Assembly (NCBI GenBank): GCA_948466095.1
Contig: CAOJZE010000004.1
Coordinates: 1 to 32,495 of the forward strand
Length of the DNA: 32,495 bases
Direction: 5' to 3'
Origin: an uncultured Clostridium sp.
Lineage (GTDB): Bacteria; Bacillota; Clostridia; TANB77; CAG-508
A program made the position numbers and the translations under genes. The notes beneath the pieces are model-generated. The model was not told the origin of the DNA. It saw only the letters and a list, made by a program, of their open reading frames with translations, and did no database searches. Below, piece by piece: positions 1-8,047 of this stretch. How positions within the stretch are numbered: position 1 is the first letter of the stretch; every line of letters starts with the position of its first letter.

Positions 1-244
1 CTTGTTTTATCTTTTTTACTTGAATTGGTGCAAATTTTACTAAATTTAATTCATTTGCAATATAAACAGCAGGAACTGCACCACTTCGTAAAATTGGAAC
101 CACATAATCAATTCTTAAATTATTACTGTTACAATATTCTTGTATATACCTTGATAATTTTAAACAATAACTTTTAAATTCATCATGTGACATACTTTTT
201 ATTTCATCTTCATATTTGATATCATCATTGCTTCTTATTTGCAT
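1..244 (-). CDS. Phosphoribosyltransferase-like protein, N-terminal part
   Basis: An open frame starts with ATG at 244 and runs off the left edge, so about 81 residues are visible. An AAGGAGG ribosome binding site lies 6-7 bases upstream and decides the start. The stretch VVPILRSGAVPAVYIANEL resembles the first beta-alpha unit of type I phosphoribosyltransferases, which transfer phosphoribose from PRPP to a base. The diagnostic PRPP-binding acidic motif would lie outside the window, so the substrate cannot be named. The start sits directly behind the SDR remnant, whose stop codon overlaps the ribosome binding site. Family call moderate; specificity unknown. Confidence 0.6.
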   Translation of the reverse strand, partial: MQIRSNDDIKYEDEIKSMSHDEFKSYCLKLSRYIQEYCNSNNLRIDYVVPILRSGAVPAVYIANELNLVKFAPIQVKKIKQ

Positions 245-255
245 TTTTGACCTCC

Positions 256-428
256 TTAATTTCTCTCTATTATAATATCTGCAATTGTTAAATTAGTATC
301 ATTTGTAACATTATCTATGATTGTTTTTGCAACATCACTAGGTTTCATAAATGTAGATTGTTTTTCTTCTGATACATAATCTCTACTATTTTTATAAAAC
401 TCTGTATTTATTCCACCTGGATATACTC
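256..428 (-). pseudogene. SDR-family dehydrogenase, C-terminal remnant
   Basis: Reading the minus strand from about 428 to the stop at 256-258 gives YPGGINTEFYKNSRDYV and then about 40 more residues including MKPSDVAKTIIDNV. This is typical of the C-terminal end of classical short-chain dehydrogenases, where PG.I.T follows the catalytic region and P.DVA..I is the terminal helix. A stop codon immediately upstream in this frame cuts it off, and no Rossmann or catalytic part is present. The preceding gene (408-752) reads into the same DNA in another frame, so the junction looks like a deletion scar. This is a gene fragment, not a functional enzyme. Confidence 0.6.
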
Positions 429-752
429 CTCTTTAACCTTTATCTCTACTTTATTTCCAAACTTTATACCTTCTGGATCATTCTGCTCTTTATAGTAGTT
501 AATATATTGATCTGTAACTAGTGGATTTATGGAAAAATAGTACTTACACAACCTTCTAAATAATAATAAGCTATCATCATTTTCATAAAATAATAATATA
601 TCTAACATTTCATCTAATTTCCTTTGAATATACCTTTCATCTTTTACATTATCTTTTATAATTTTTTCTATTTCAGATTTTACTATTTCATATCTTTGTT
701 TATGCAACTCTATAATAGATTTGCACATATTATATAATTCTTCTTTTTCCAT
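408..752 (-). CDS. Hypothetical helical protein, possibly with an aberrant C-terminus
   Basis: I do not recognise this 114-residue protein. It begins with ATG at 752 behind GAGGT and is rich in Glu, Lys, Ile and Tyr. It is predicted mostly helical by eye, with no membrane segment or signal peptide. Its last dozen codons lie in the DNA of the SDR fragment in a different frame. The natural C-terminus may therefore have been replaced when the two were joined. It follows AbiEii by 25 bases and could be co-transcribed with the AbiE pair. Confidence 0.45.
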   Translation of the reverse strand: MEKEELYNMCKSIIELHKQRYEIVKSEIEKIIKDNVKDERYIQRKLDEMLDILLFYENDDSLLLFRRLCKYYFSINPLVTDQYINYYKEQNDPEGIKFGNKVEIKVKEEYIQVE

Positions 753-777
753 AAGCTACCTCACTTTATATTTTTAA

Positions 778-1599
778 CTATACTACTAAAAGTTCTAATA
801 GTTTTATAAAATCTAATATTGTATTTAAAACAATATCTGTCTCTTCTCCTATCCAATTATATCTACTATTTTTAACATTTTCTAAAAAATTTGCATTATT
901 AAATATTTTACTCAATTCATTTGCAATTTCGTATGTAGTATTAATTCTTAAATCACTATTGATACAATATATATTAATCAATTTAAGTAATAATGACTTG
1001 TCCATATTTCCCTCTGTTATAAGATAATAAAAATCATATATATCTTTATATCTTGTTGTTCTAATACCATGTTTTAACATAGATAACAGTTTTTCCACAA
1101 AAATCTGCTCTTTAGTATTTATTAATAATGTCATACTGTTATTAAATACTTCAAAGTTAAACATATATTCTTCTTGTTCTATATCTAAATTGTTATGTAC
1201 TCCAATATCAACTTTAGTTTCTATTTGATTTCCAAATGAATCTTTTAAAACAATATTAACTCTTTTTCCATGATAATCTTGATGTTTTAAAGGTTTTATT
1301 TTTTTATTAACTATTATTGTTATTCCATCATCAATTTGATTTAATTTATCAAACAATAACAATATACTTTTATCTTCTAAAGAATATCTAATTAAATCTA
1401 TATCAATATCAACAGTGGCTCGTCTTTTGTCATTAGTTATATTAAACATAACTACTCCACCTTTGACTGTAATATTGTTTCTATAATTAGATTTTGCAAT
1501 CTTGCTTAATATTATATCTTGTGCAACTTTTGATGTTGCATAAGCATCTTCATATCCTTTTTCTAAATAAAAGTCTATGCTTTCTAATAAATTTATCAC
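778..1599 (-). CDS. AbiEii-family nucleotidyltransferase toxin
   Basis: A 273-residue protein of the AbiEii/AbiGii family, the toxin half of type IV abortive-infection systems. Family members are nucleotidyltransferases that modify tRNA or other targets and halt growth. The catalytic signature is visible near residues 45-70: KGG, then RRATVDIDID, matching the KGG...R.T.D.D pattern of the DNT superfamily. A later K-x-x-x-x-R segment (KHGIRTTRYKDIYDFYYL, about residues 178-195) matches the family's second conserved block. The start is GTG at 1599, whose G is also the last base of the AbiEi stop TAG, with GGGAGGT just upstream, so the pair is translationally coupled. The reading frame is intact and the system may be active. 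Confidence 0.85.
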   Translation of the reverse strand: MINLLESIDFYLEKGYEDAYATSKVAQDIILSKIAKSNYRNNITVKGGVVMFNITNDKRRATVDIDIDLIRYSLEDKSILLLFDKLNQIDDGITIIVNKKIKPLKHQDYHGKRVNIVLKDSFGNQIETKVDIGVHNNLDIEQEEYMFNFEVFNNSMTLLINTKEQIFVEKLLSMLKHGIRTTRYKDIYDFYYLITEGNMDKSLLLKLINIYCINSDLRINTTYEIANELSKIFNNANFLENVKNSRYNWIGEETDIVLNTILDFIKLLELLVV

Positions 1600-2141
1600 T
1601 AAAAGACCTCCCTATGTATAATTTTAAAAATGTTTTTTCCGTTAGCAAAACATTCTAAATAATCTGCAAGTAAACTCATATCTATCTCATCTGCAATTTC
1701 TCTGTAATTACTTATTATTTCCTTGTAATAATCAAAGGCAAAAGTATTCTTATTTCTTATTAATTCAATTAACATTCTCTCTTTGTTATAAATATTTATT
1801 TGAACATTATTATAATTTACTTGACTTTTTCCAATTTCGAAAAAATGGTTTGCCATAAATATTTGCTCTATTTTATCATTCAATATTTTCTTGGCATTGT
1901 GTTTTGTAGCTAAAAAATATTCGCTAGGTATGTAATCAGTTAATCCTAAATAAAAAAATGCACTTTCTGATGTAAAAATACTATTCGGATATTTTTTTAC
2001 AATATACTCCAAATGATTGTATTTTTCAGTATCTGAATATAGACCATTTTCAATCTTATATAGTTCTTTGTTTGCTACTTTTTTGTTTATATTATAATTA
2101 TCTAATCCATTATTTTTCAATTCGCTATGTGTATATATCAT
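1599..2141 (-). CDS. AbiEi-family antitoxin and transcriptional repressor
   Basis: A 180-residue protein placed directly before the AbiEii toxin and overlapping it by one base. AbiEi antitoxins have an N-terminal winged helix-turn-helix that represses the operon by binding inverted repeats, and a C-terminal domain needed for antitoxicity. Here residues 1-55 (SELKNNGLDNYNINKKV, then ELYKIENGLYS) fit the N-terminal DNA-binding part, and the ESAFFYLGLTDYIPSEYFLAT block (about 59-79) is typical of the family. Upstream is a 16-bp inverted repeat around a consensus promoter, which fits autoregulation. The frame is complete. Confidence 0.8.
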   Translation of the reverse strand: MIYTHSELKNNGLDNYNINKKVANKELYKIENGLYSDTEKYNHLEYIVKKYPNSIFTSESAFFYLGLTDYIPSEYFLATKHNAKKILNDKIEQIFMANHFFEIGKSQVNYNNVQINIYNKERMLIELIRNKNTFAFDYYKEIISNYREIADEIDMSLLADYLECFANGKNIFKIIHREVF

Positions 2142-2159
2142 TTTTTCGCCCCCAACTAT

Positions 2160-2210
2160 ATATTAAACTAAAATAAGGCGTTTGTCAATAAAATCGCCTT
2201 ATTTTAGTTT
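2160..2210 (-). promoter_or_regulatory. Promoter with overlapping palindromic operator for the abiE pair
   Basis: On the minus strand a consensus -35 TTGACA (2183-2188) and -10 TAATAT (2160-2165) are 17 bases apart, about 20 bases before the AbiEi start. The arms AAACTAAAATAAGGCG (2165-2180) and CGCCTTATTTTAGTTT (2195-2210) form a perfect 16-bp inverted repeat. The -35 box lies in the 14-base loop and one arm fills the spacer. This geometry is what a dimeric repressor such as AbiEi would occupy to block RNA polymerase. The hairpin could also act as a terminator. Confidence 0.75.
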
Positions 2211-2259
2211 AGTTTTTTATTTTCTTCTCTTTATTTACTCTATTATATAACTTTAAAAT

Positions 2260-2902
2260 TTATCTTTTTACCTTTTTTAATAATATTTGCCATTCCTTTG
2301 ACCAACGCTCATTGTTCTTGAAAAATATTTTACTTGAAGTTGATATTTTGCAATAACTTTTTAAACATTCATAATCTAATGTAGTATCTAGTAGCAAAAC
2401 TTTTGTATTTACAGTTGATAATCCTAATACAAAGAATATATCTTGAAATTCTTTACACACTTTGTCAAGTTGAAATTTATAATAACATAATTTGATAAAG
2501 TAACATATAATTTCAGCTGAAAATACAGTTTGTGTAATAATTAATAGCACATCTAAATTTTCTAATTGAATCATCAAAAATATATAAATAATAATAAAAA
2601 CCGTAACTTTGATAATCCATTCTAATATCATTTTATCTACTACCTTTTTTGTAAAAAAGGCACTTTCATAGCAATTTAATCCTAATTTCTCAATAGATGG
2701 TTTTGCACTATTATTGTAATAATTTTTAGTTTCTCTAAGCATTGTATTAACACCAAATGATTCTTTAATAAGTGACTTTCTTCTTTCATTCTCTGCAAGA
2801 TTACTAAAATATATTTAACAAAAATAGTATATTTCCTAAATTACTAATTTTATTTGTTCTGTCATATAATTCTTGAATTTCATCTTTTCTATCTACATTC
2901 AT
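2260..2902 (-). pseudogene. S-4TM family pore-forming effector (CBASS-type), broken
   Basis: The frame opens with ATG at 2902 (MNVDRKDEIQELYDRTNKIS), meets a stop after about 32 codons, and then resumes as a 160-residue frame ending at 2260. The later part carries KNYYNNSAKPSIEKLGLNCY, resembling a conserved block of S-4TM proteins. These are membrane effectors often paired with cyclic-nucleotide-producing CD-NTases. Two hydrophobic segments are visible (about residues 39-60 and 64-85 of the downstream frame). The first two membrane segments expected in the family are largely missing, so there is a deletion as well as a frame break. It starts three bases after the CD-NTase remnant, which supports the pairing. 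None of its breaks is at a CGG. Confidence 0.6.
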
Positions 2903-2905
2903 CTT

Positions 2906-3503
2906 TTAAACCTCTGGGAACACTTTTTTAATTTCTTCAGAAGCAGAATATGGTTTACCATCATTTTCATATTCTATAGCTTTATCAATTCTTTCTAATG
3001 CACGATCAATTCTATTTAAAATTGACATATCATAAGTTAAATTTTTTTATTCACTAAAAGCCTTCTTTGCATAATCTGTATAACTTGTACAAGTGTAATA
3101 TGCATAAGTCATATTGTATGCAATTCTTTCTTCAATTTTATATGAAATTAAATTATGATAATTTACATTTATATTCCAATGTTTAATTAATCTTACTAAT
3201 GGTTTTATTTTATATGAATTATTATTGTTTGTTTCAGTAGTTTATCATTAAAATCATTAGGATATGTTGGCATCCACCCTCCATTACCATCTGGTATATT
3301 ATATGTCCCCCAGCTATTGTATGCAGGAACTAATTCAAACTTAATTTTATTTAATTCTAAAACAATAGTAGGTGATGATTGATATATTTCTGATGTTGAA
3401 TATTTTGTTTCTGCAAATCTTTTGAGCCTATCTAAAAAAGTCTGTGGCTTATAATTATTAGAATTATCAAAGACAATCATATAATCAACATCAGATTTTT
3501 GGT
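2906..3503 (-). pseudogene. CD-NTase (SMODS nucleotidyltransferase), truncated and frameshifted
   Basis: Minus-strand translation from about 3503 gives KSDVDYMIVFDNSNNYKPQ, the D.D metal-binding motif of SMODS/CD-NTase enzymes that make cyclic oligonucleotide signals. It is followed by a third acidic strand (NKIKFELVPA) and the block YNIPDGNGGWMPTYPNDF. The frame then breaks near 3235 and continues as KIKPLVRLIKHWNIN. It breaks again near 3050 and ends in KVFPEV at 2906. Everything before the D.D motif is missing, because the DNA changes abruptly into the tRNA terminator. Two frame breaks plus an N-terminal truncation make this a dead gene. With the S-4TM remnant it is the relic of a CBASS-like defence operon. 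Confidence 0.7.
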
Positions 3504-3534
3504 CAAAAAAAGACCGTTTCTTTTGAAACGGTTT
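3504..3534 (-). terminator. Intrinsic terminator of the tRNA transcript
   Basis: On the minus strand ACCGTTTC, a TTTT/AAAA loop and GAAACGGT form a perfect 8-bp stem followed by seven T residues. It lies downstream of the two minus-strand tRNAs. It also sits exactly where the truncated CD-NTase begins, so it marks the accessory-region junction. Confidence 0.85.
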
Positions 3535-3617
3535 AAGTTTTTGTGTTCATCAAACTTTTTGTAATCTTGAAATTAAGTTATATCAAGGCTTTCAAAAAGT
3601 TCGAAAAAACTTCTTTT

Positions 3618-3640
3618 TGGCTGGGCTGGCTAGATTCGAA
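3618..3640 (-). repeat. Partial copy of the tRNA-Gln 3' end
   Basis: These 23 bases repeat the last part of the intact tRNA-Gln (T-arm, acceptor 3' strand, discriminator and CCA), together with a T-rich flank. Homology stops inside the T loop. A short duplicate of a tRNA 3' end on the downstream side is what integration at a tRNA attachment site leaves behind. The broken defence genes lie just beyond it. Confidence 0.7.
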
Positions 3641-3758
3641 TCCCTAAAGGGACTCCCTCGCTTCGCTCACGACGCCGCGTGCCTTCGGCTCACTATTTCT
3701 ACTTACTTGTCAGTTCTTCCAAAAAGAAAAACGATAGCTTCACTATCGTCTTTCTTTC

Positions 3759-3833
3759 TGGCTGGGCTGGCTAGATTCGAACTAGCGCATGCCAGAGTCA
3801 AAGTCTGGTGCCTTACCGCTTGGCTACAGCCCA
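3759..3833 (-). tRNA. tRNA-Gln (anticodon TTG)
   Basis: A 75-base tRNA including an encoded CCA. The acceptor strands TGGGCTG and CAGCCCA pair fully. The anticodon stem CCAGA/TCTGG encloses the loop CTTTGAC with anticodon TTG (3799-3801). The T-arm GCTAG-TTCGAAT-CTAGC is perfect. The discriminator base is G, as expected for glutamine. Partial copies of its 3' and 5' ends lie on either side. Confidence 0.95.
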
Positions 3834-3936
3834 ATATATTAAAATTTATAGTCACGAATAAGTTTCCTTACCAGCGACTCGCTATCGCTCCCTGCATATT
3901 GACACTGTAACTCGCTTTGCTCAAACAGTCTCAACA

Positions 3937-3960
3937 GCTTGGCTACAGCCCAATATATTA
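3937..3960 (-). repeat. Partial copy of the tRNA-Gln 5' end and upstream flank
   Basis: The bases from 3937 to 3960 repeat the tRNA-Gln 5' strand (acceptor and first part of the D-arm) together with the same AT-rich upstream flank seen at 3818-3842. With the 3' fragment at 3618-3640 this gives 5' piece, complete gene, 3' piece. That is the pattern left by tandem duplication followed by internal loss, or by repeated integration. The DNA between pieces contains short GC-rich snippets such as GAGCGATAGCGAG and GAGCAAAGCGAG. Confidence 0.7.
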
Positions 3961-3966
3961 AATAAA

Positions 3967-4044
3967 TGGGGTGGAAGATGGGACTCGAACCCACGGTCTC
4001 CAGTGCCACAAACTGGCGCGTTAACCAACTACGCTACATCCACC
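3967..4044 (-). tRNA. tRNA-His (anticodon GTG)
   Basis: The gene has an encoded CCA and the extra 5' G (position -1) paired to C73 that marks histidine tRNA. The anticodon stem CCAGT/ACTGG encloses TTGTGGC with anticodon GTG (4007-4009). The acceptor stem has one T-T mismatch. It is the first gene of the tRNA transcript that also includes tRNA-Gln. Confidence 0.95.
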
Positions 4045-4079
4045 ATCGTTCACGTGCACCTCACATGAGCACATATAAT

Positions 4080-4109
4080 ATTTTACCCTATCTTTACCCC
4101 TTTTGTCAA
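4080..4109 (-). promoter_or_regulatory. Promoter of the tRNA-His/tRNA-Gln transcript
   Basis: The minus strand shows TTGACA (4104-4109), an 18-base spacer and TAAAAT (4080-4085), about 35 bases before tRNA-His. This is a near-consensus sigma-A promoter. Confidence 0.7.
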
Positions 4110-4142
4110 CTATTTTATCTAAAAAACTTTTAGATTTTATTA

Positions 4143-4931
4143 TTATTGAGCCAATGTACTTGGATCAATTCCATACTGTTTATACATCCATGACGTATAA
4201 TCAAAAGGCTCTAATATATCTGGTAATCCATAATCTACGCCATACGTATCTACTTTAATAGATGTGATTTTGGGAGTATTAACTGGTGTACTAACCTCTG
4301 TATTTCCACTTTCTTGTGCATTATCTGCTGCCTTTACTTCAACTTGTTCTATTTTGTGAACAATATCTAATCCTTCTATTACCTTACCAAATGACGTATA
4401 GTGTCCATTTAATGAACTATTTTCCTTAGTCATAATAAAAAATTGTGAACTTCCTGAATTATAAGACTCTTCTGTTAAAGATGGAGAATAAGATGTATAA
4501 TCACTTCTTGCCATTCCCAATACACCTTCTTCAAATTTTAATTTATTCTTTTCTACTCCATTTGAAATGAATTCACCTTTTATCGAATATTTGGTTTCAT
4601 TGCCATCATCTTTTAAGTCAGCTGTGGTTGCTGAACCTTGTCCTGTTCCTTCTTTATCTCCACCTTGTATCATAAAATCTTTTACAATTCTATGAAATGT
4701 TAATCCATCATAAAATCCTCTATTAGCAAGTGTAACAAAATTTGCTACTGTTTGTGGTGCCAATTCTGGATATAATTCCATCTTTATGGTTCCAAAATTT
4801 TCCACTTCCATTGTTGCTATTGGATTTTTTACCTCCATGGTTGCTTTTTTATAATAACCATATCCTAAAGTTGCTATTAATACTATTACCAAAATTAAAG
4901 CAATTATCCATATTATATTTTTTGTTTTCAT
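4143..4931 (-). CDS. Membrane-anchored cyclophilin-type peptidyl-prolyl isomerase
   Basis: A 262-residue protein with one N-terminal hydrophobic helix (about residues 8-26), so the catalytic domain is probably outside the membrane as a lipid-independent anchored foldase. Residues about 40-235 form a cyclophilin domain: VANFVTLANRGFYDGLTFHRI is split by the usual FHR catalytic arginine block. It is followed by FMIQGGD, then GVLGMARS, SSQFFIMT and LNGHYTSFGKVIEGLDIV. These are the conserved substrate-pocket segments of PpiA/PpiB-like enzymes. An acidic-rich extension lies between the blocks and a 30-residue tail follows the domain. It catalyses proline cis-trans isomerisation during folding of exported proteins. 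It appears to be a single gene, separated from disA by about 70 bases. Confidence 0.9.
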   Translation of the reverse strand: MKTKNIIWIIALILVIVLIATLGYGYYKKATMEVKNPIATMEVENFGTIKMELYPELAPQTVANFVTLANRGFYDGLTFHRIVKDFMIQGGDKEGTGQGSATTADLKDDGNETKYSIKGEFISNGVEKNKLKFEEGVLGMARSDYTSYSPSLTEESYNSGSSQFFIMTKENSSLNGHYTSFGKVIEGLDIVHKIEQVEVKAADNAQESGNTEVSTPVNTPKITSIKVDTYGVDYGLPDILEPFDYTSWMYKQYGIDPSTLAQ

Positions 4932-5005
4932 TTTTCATTTCTCCTTTATATTTATTTGGTTGTATAAGTTATCTGTAACATTTTTTCTCACTAACAGCTA
5001 CTTAA

Positions 5006-6073
5006 TTAGAATACAAATTGATCCTGCATTCTTTTTAAAGACTGTTGAATAGCTCTTGCTCTTACTTCGCCAATTCCCTCTACATCATCTAAACTCTCTA
5101 TATTGGCTGTCAAAATGTGTTGGAATGATTTAAAAGTATCAATTAAATTTTCTACGATACTAGATGGCATTCTTGGTATTTTATTTAAAATACGATATCC
5201 TTTTGTGTATACACCAACTTCATCATAGTTATCAAAATTTTCATAGCCTAGTAATTTTGCTATGGTATTTTCATTCGCTAATTCTTCGTATTCTAACAAT
5301 TCCAAGTTTTCTAATATCTTCTCTGGTGTTGATTTTTTCTTAGTAGCTACCATATAATCTTTTATGATAAGTAATTCTTCTTTTTCTAAGCCTCCAATTA
5401 ATTCCTCTAATTGCATTCTTACTAATCTTCCATCATCGCCTAACTCATAAATTTGTCTTTGTATCTCTTCTACAATCCTCATTACCATTTCTGCTCTTTG
5501 AATGGCTACTAATACATTTTCTAATGTTACAATATCATTGAATTCATATTCATTTAATAAATTCAGTTTATTATCAAATACCTTTTTGTATTTTTCTAAA
5601 GTCTGTATCGCTTGGTTTGCTTTGTTTAATACAACATCAGTATCTTCTAATATATATCTATTATCACCTTTAAATACGGTTATAATACTTCTTCTTTGTG
5701 ATATACTAATGACTAATTCACCTGTTTGCTTTGCTGTTCTTTCTGCCGTTCTATGTCTTGTTCCTGTTTCTAATGTCAATATTTCTCGTGCTGGTATTAA
5801 TTGAGCATTGGCATATAAGATTTTCTTTAAATCACCACTTAATATAATAGCACCATCCATTTTCGCTAACTCATACAATTTTGCTGAAGTATATTCTTCA
5901 TTAATGGTAAATCCTCCGTCTACTATTTCTTTTAAAACTTCACTATTATCTGTTATTAATAACAAGGCACCTGTTTTTGCCCTTAATATATTTTCTAATC
6001 CATCTCTAATCGGTGTACCTGGAGCAATTAATTTTAGAATCTCTGTAATATTATCTTCTTTTCCTTTTCTCAA
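5006..6073 (-). CDS. disA: DNA integrity scanning diadenylate cyclase DisA
   Basis: DisA makes c-di-AMP from two ATP while scanning chromosomal DNA; branched recombination structures stop the synthesis. The DAC domain fills about residues 1-145, with DGA (binding-site) and GTRHRTAERTA (the RHR motif) both present. A helical linker follows, and the C-terminal helix-hairpin-helix domain ends in SLDDVEGIGEVRARAIQQSL. I place the start at TTG 6073, 7 bases after GAAGGGAG. This gives 355 residues and the usual beginning just before EILKLIAPGTPIRDGLENI. A longer frame from TTG 6103 is possible but has a weaker site. The gene follows radA closely, an arrangement conserved in firmicutes that couples recombination repair with c-di-AMP signalling. 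Confidence 0.93.
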   Translation of the reverse strand: MRKGKEDNITEILKLIAPGTPIRDGLENILRAKTGALLLITDNSEVLKEIVDGGFTINEEYTSAKLYELAKMDGAIILSGDLKKILYANAQLIPAREILTLETGTRHRTAERTAKQTGELVISISQRRSIITVFKGDNRYILEDTDVVLNKANQAIQTLEKYKKVFDNKLNLLNEYEFNDIVTLENVLVAIQRAEMVMRIVEEIQRQIYELGDDGRLVRMQLEELIGGLEKEELLIIKDYMVATKKKSTPEKILENLELLEYEELANENTIAKLLGYENFDNYDEVGVYTKGYRILNKIPRMPSSIVENLIDTFKSFQHILTANIESLDDVEGIGEVRARAIQQSLKRMQDQFVF

Positions 6074-6106
6074 AATTACTCTCCCTTCTCTTATGACTAG
6101 CAATTT

Positions 6107-7469
6107 TTATCCTAATACTTTTTTCATTGCTTCCTTTACATTTCTAACGCCTATTATATCTAATTTATAGTTATCTTTCAAGTCTTTTTTATTACTTTCT
6201 GGAATCATGCAAGATTTAAAACCTAATCTTTCCGCTTCTTTTAATCTCTTCTCTATCAAATTAATTCTTCTAACTTCTCCTGTTAATCCAACCTCTCCCA
6301 TGATTACCATATCCTTTGGAATTGGTATATTTTTAAAACTGGAAGCTGTTGCTATAATAAGTCCTAAATCAATCGAAGGTTCATTAATTTTCAATCCTCC
6401 CACTACATTCAAATACACATCTTGTGTACCAAGCATTAGACCAGCCTTTTTTTCCAATACTGCAATTAATAGTGCTAATCGGTTAAAATCAATCCCATTC
6501 GCAGTTCTCTTAGGATACCCATAAATGGTCTGTGATGTCAAGGCTTGTAACTCTACTAAAATTGGTCTTGTCCCCTCCATACTAGAAACAATACAGGAAC
6601 CAGATGGATTATCCTCTCGCTCTGAAATCAGTATTTCAGATGGATTCGCGATTTCACACATTCCCTCTTCTCTCATCTCAAACATACCAATTTCATTAGT
6701 TGAACCAAATCTATTTTTAACTCCCCTTAAAATTCGATACGAAAAATATCTTTCTCCTTCTAAATATAAAACCGTATCTACCATATGTTCCAATACTCTT
6801 GGACCTGCAATATTGCCTTCTTTCGTAACATGTCCAATAATAATCGTGGTAATAGCTCTTGATTTACAAACTCTCATTACTTGAGAAGTAATTTCTCTCA
6901 CTTGACTCACGCTTCCAGCGGCTGCTGATAATTCTTCTGAATACATCGTTTGAATGGAATCAATAATCACTAACTTAGGATTCATATCGATAATCGCTTG
7001 ATTTACAATATCAATATCTGTCTCTCCTAAAAATAGGATATCCTCATTGTTAATATTTAATCGGTCTGCTCTCATTTTAATTTGTTCTGCCGATTCCTCT
7101 CCAGAAACATATAATACCTTTCCTTCTCCTTTTACTTTATCGCAAATTTGGAGAATTAAAGTGGATTTACCAATACCTGGCTCTCCTCCGCAACAAAACA
7201 AGTGAACCTTTTACTAAACCACCACCTAAAACACTATCTAATTCTCCAAATCCTGTTGAATTTCTTATCGCTTCTTTTGCTTCATAAGAATTTAATTTTT
7301 GTGGTATATTGCTTTTTATATCCTTTTGTTTTAAACTACTATTTTTACTTTCTACTATTTTCTGCTCAAAAAAACTATTCCAACTATTACAAGCTGGACA
7401 TTTTCCAAGCCATTTACTAGATTCATTTCCGCATTCATTACAAACAAAAATGGTTTTACTTTTTGCCAT
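6107..7469 (-). CDS. radA: DNA repair protein RadA, read through a +1 shift at CGG
   Basis: RadA/Sms is a RecA-like ATPase that drives branch migration in recombinational repair. The protein of 453 residues has an N-terminal C4 zinc finger (CNEC near residues 10-13 and CPAC near 24-27), a RecA core with Walker A PGIGKST, the RadA-specific KNRFG motif, and a C-terminal Lon-like domain. The frame is broken once. Codon 94 (C at 7190) is CGG, after which frame 0 soon ends in a stop. Skipping the C gives Gly-Gly-Glu-Pro-Gly-Ile-Gly-Lys, exactly the conserved Walker A approach. Total length minus one base is a multiple of three. The only lesion is this extra base, so I annotate one gene with a +1 shift rather than two ORFs. 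See the CGG findings. Confidence 0.9.
7188..7190 (-). other. In-frame CGG at the radA +1 frameshift site
   Basis: Frame-0 codon 94 of radA reads CGG. The downstream frame begins with GGA (Gly) at the next base, and Gly is the conserved residue here, just before the Walker A loop. The preceding codon TTG could not re-pair one base along (TGC), so classic P-site slippage is not favoured. The lesion is seen directly; the decoding mechanism is inferred. Confidence 0.85.
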
Positions 7470-7520
7470 GTCATATGGGGATATCTCCCTTCCCTCCTTT
7501 TATTTTTCTCTATTCGGACA

Positions 7521-7562
7521 AAAAAAGTATAGCACAATTCTATTAACTTTGCTATACTTTCT
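7521..7562 (-). terminator. Intrinsic terminator after the 106-residue gene
   Basis: On the minus strand AAAGTATAGCA and TGCTATACTTT pair across a 15-base loop and are followed by a run of T. It ends the transcript of the gene at 7595-7915 and isolates it from radA. Confidence 0.8.
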
Positions 7563-7594
7563 CATTAATTTACTAAAAATTTACAATTCTCTTT

Positions 7595-7915
7595 TCACTT
7601 AAAAGAAATTTCTTGCAAGAAAAAATCACGTACTTTGCCCCATGTAATATCTTGATGTAAAAAATCGTTTATTTCATCTTCTAGCTTTTGTTGACCTTCT
7701 GTTAATTCAATTTTCACTTCTTGATTCCATTTTATATCTTGTAACCAGAATGACTTAAATTTACTCCAAAAACCTACCTTCATTGGTAAGTCAGTTCCTA
7801 CTTGTCTGATGGTTCCTGCATTTTCTGGAATTGGTTGTTCTTCCTTCTCAAAACCTTCTAATTCAACTCCTCCAAAAACACCTGATACTTTGTTTACTTC
7901 TCCTAAATCTGCCAT
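7595..7915 (-). CDS. Hypothetical 106-residue soluble protein
   Basis: I do not recognise this protein. It is acidic at the N-terminus (MADLGEVNKVSG, then Gly/Glu/Pro-rich to about residue 35). Two similar tryptophan-containing segments follow: FWSKFKSFWLQDIKWNQEV near residues 49-67 and DITWGKVRDFFLQEISF near the end. The pair (QDIKW/QDITW, FFLQ/FWLQ) suggests an internal duplication of a short amphipathic module. There is no signal peptide or membrane helix. It has its own terminator and a GGAGG site upstream, so it is probably a monocistronic gene. Confidence 0.6.
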   Translation of the reverse strand: MADLGEVNKVSGVFGGVELEGFEKEEQPIPENAGTIRQVGTDLPMKVGFWSKFKSFWLQDIKWNQEVKIELTEGQQKLEDEINDFLHQDITWGKVRDFFLQEISFK

Positions 7916-8047
7916 CTGTTTTCCTCCTTTGTAATCTATACAAAATTATTATCCTCATCATACTATATAATTTCTAATTAAGCAATTGATTTGATAAAAT
8001 TTAATATTAAATATTTGTTACGTATTCGTTACATTTGTATTACATTG

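Noticed and set aside
2260..3503. Functional CBASS operon
   Set aside because: Truncation and several non-CGG frame breaks in both genes mark it as a relic.
3617..3910. Plus-strand ORF of 97 codons across the tRNA region
   Set aside because: It runs antisense through tRNA-Gln and its fragments, with no ribosome binding site.
7355..7537. 60-codon minus-strand ORF overlapping the radA start
   Set aside because: It lies in another frame over the RadA zinc-finger region and resembles no protein.
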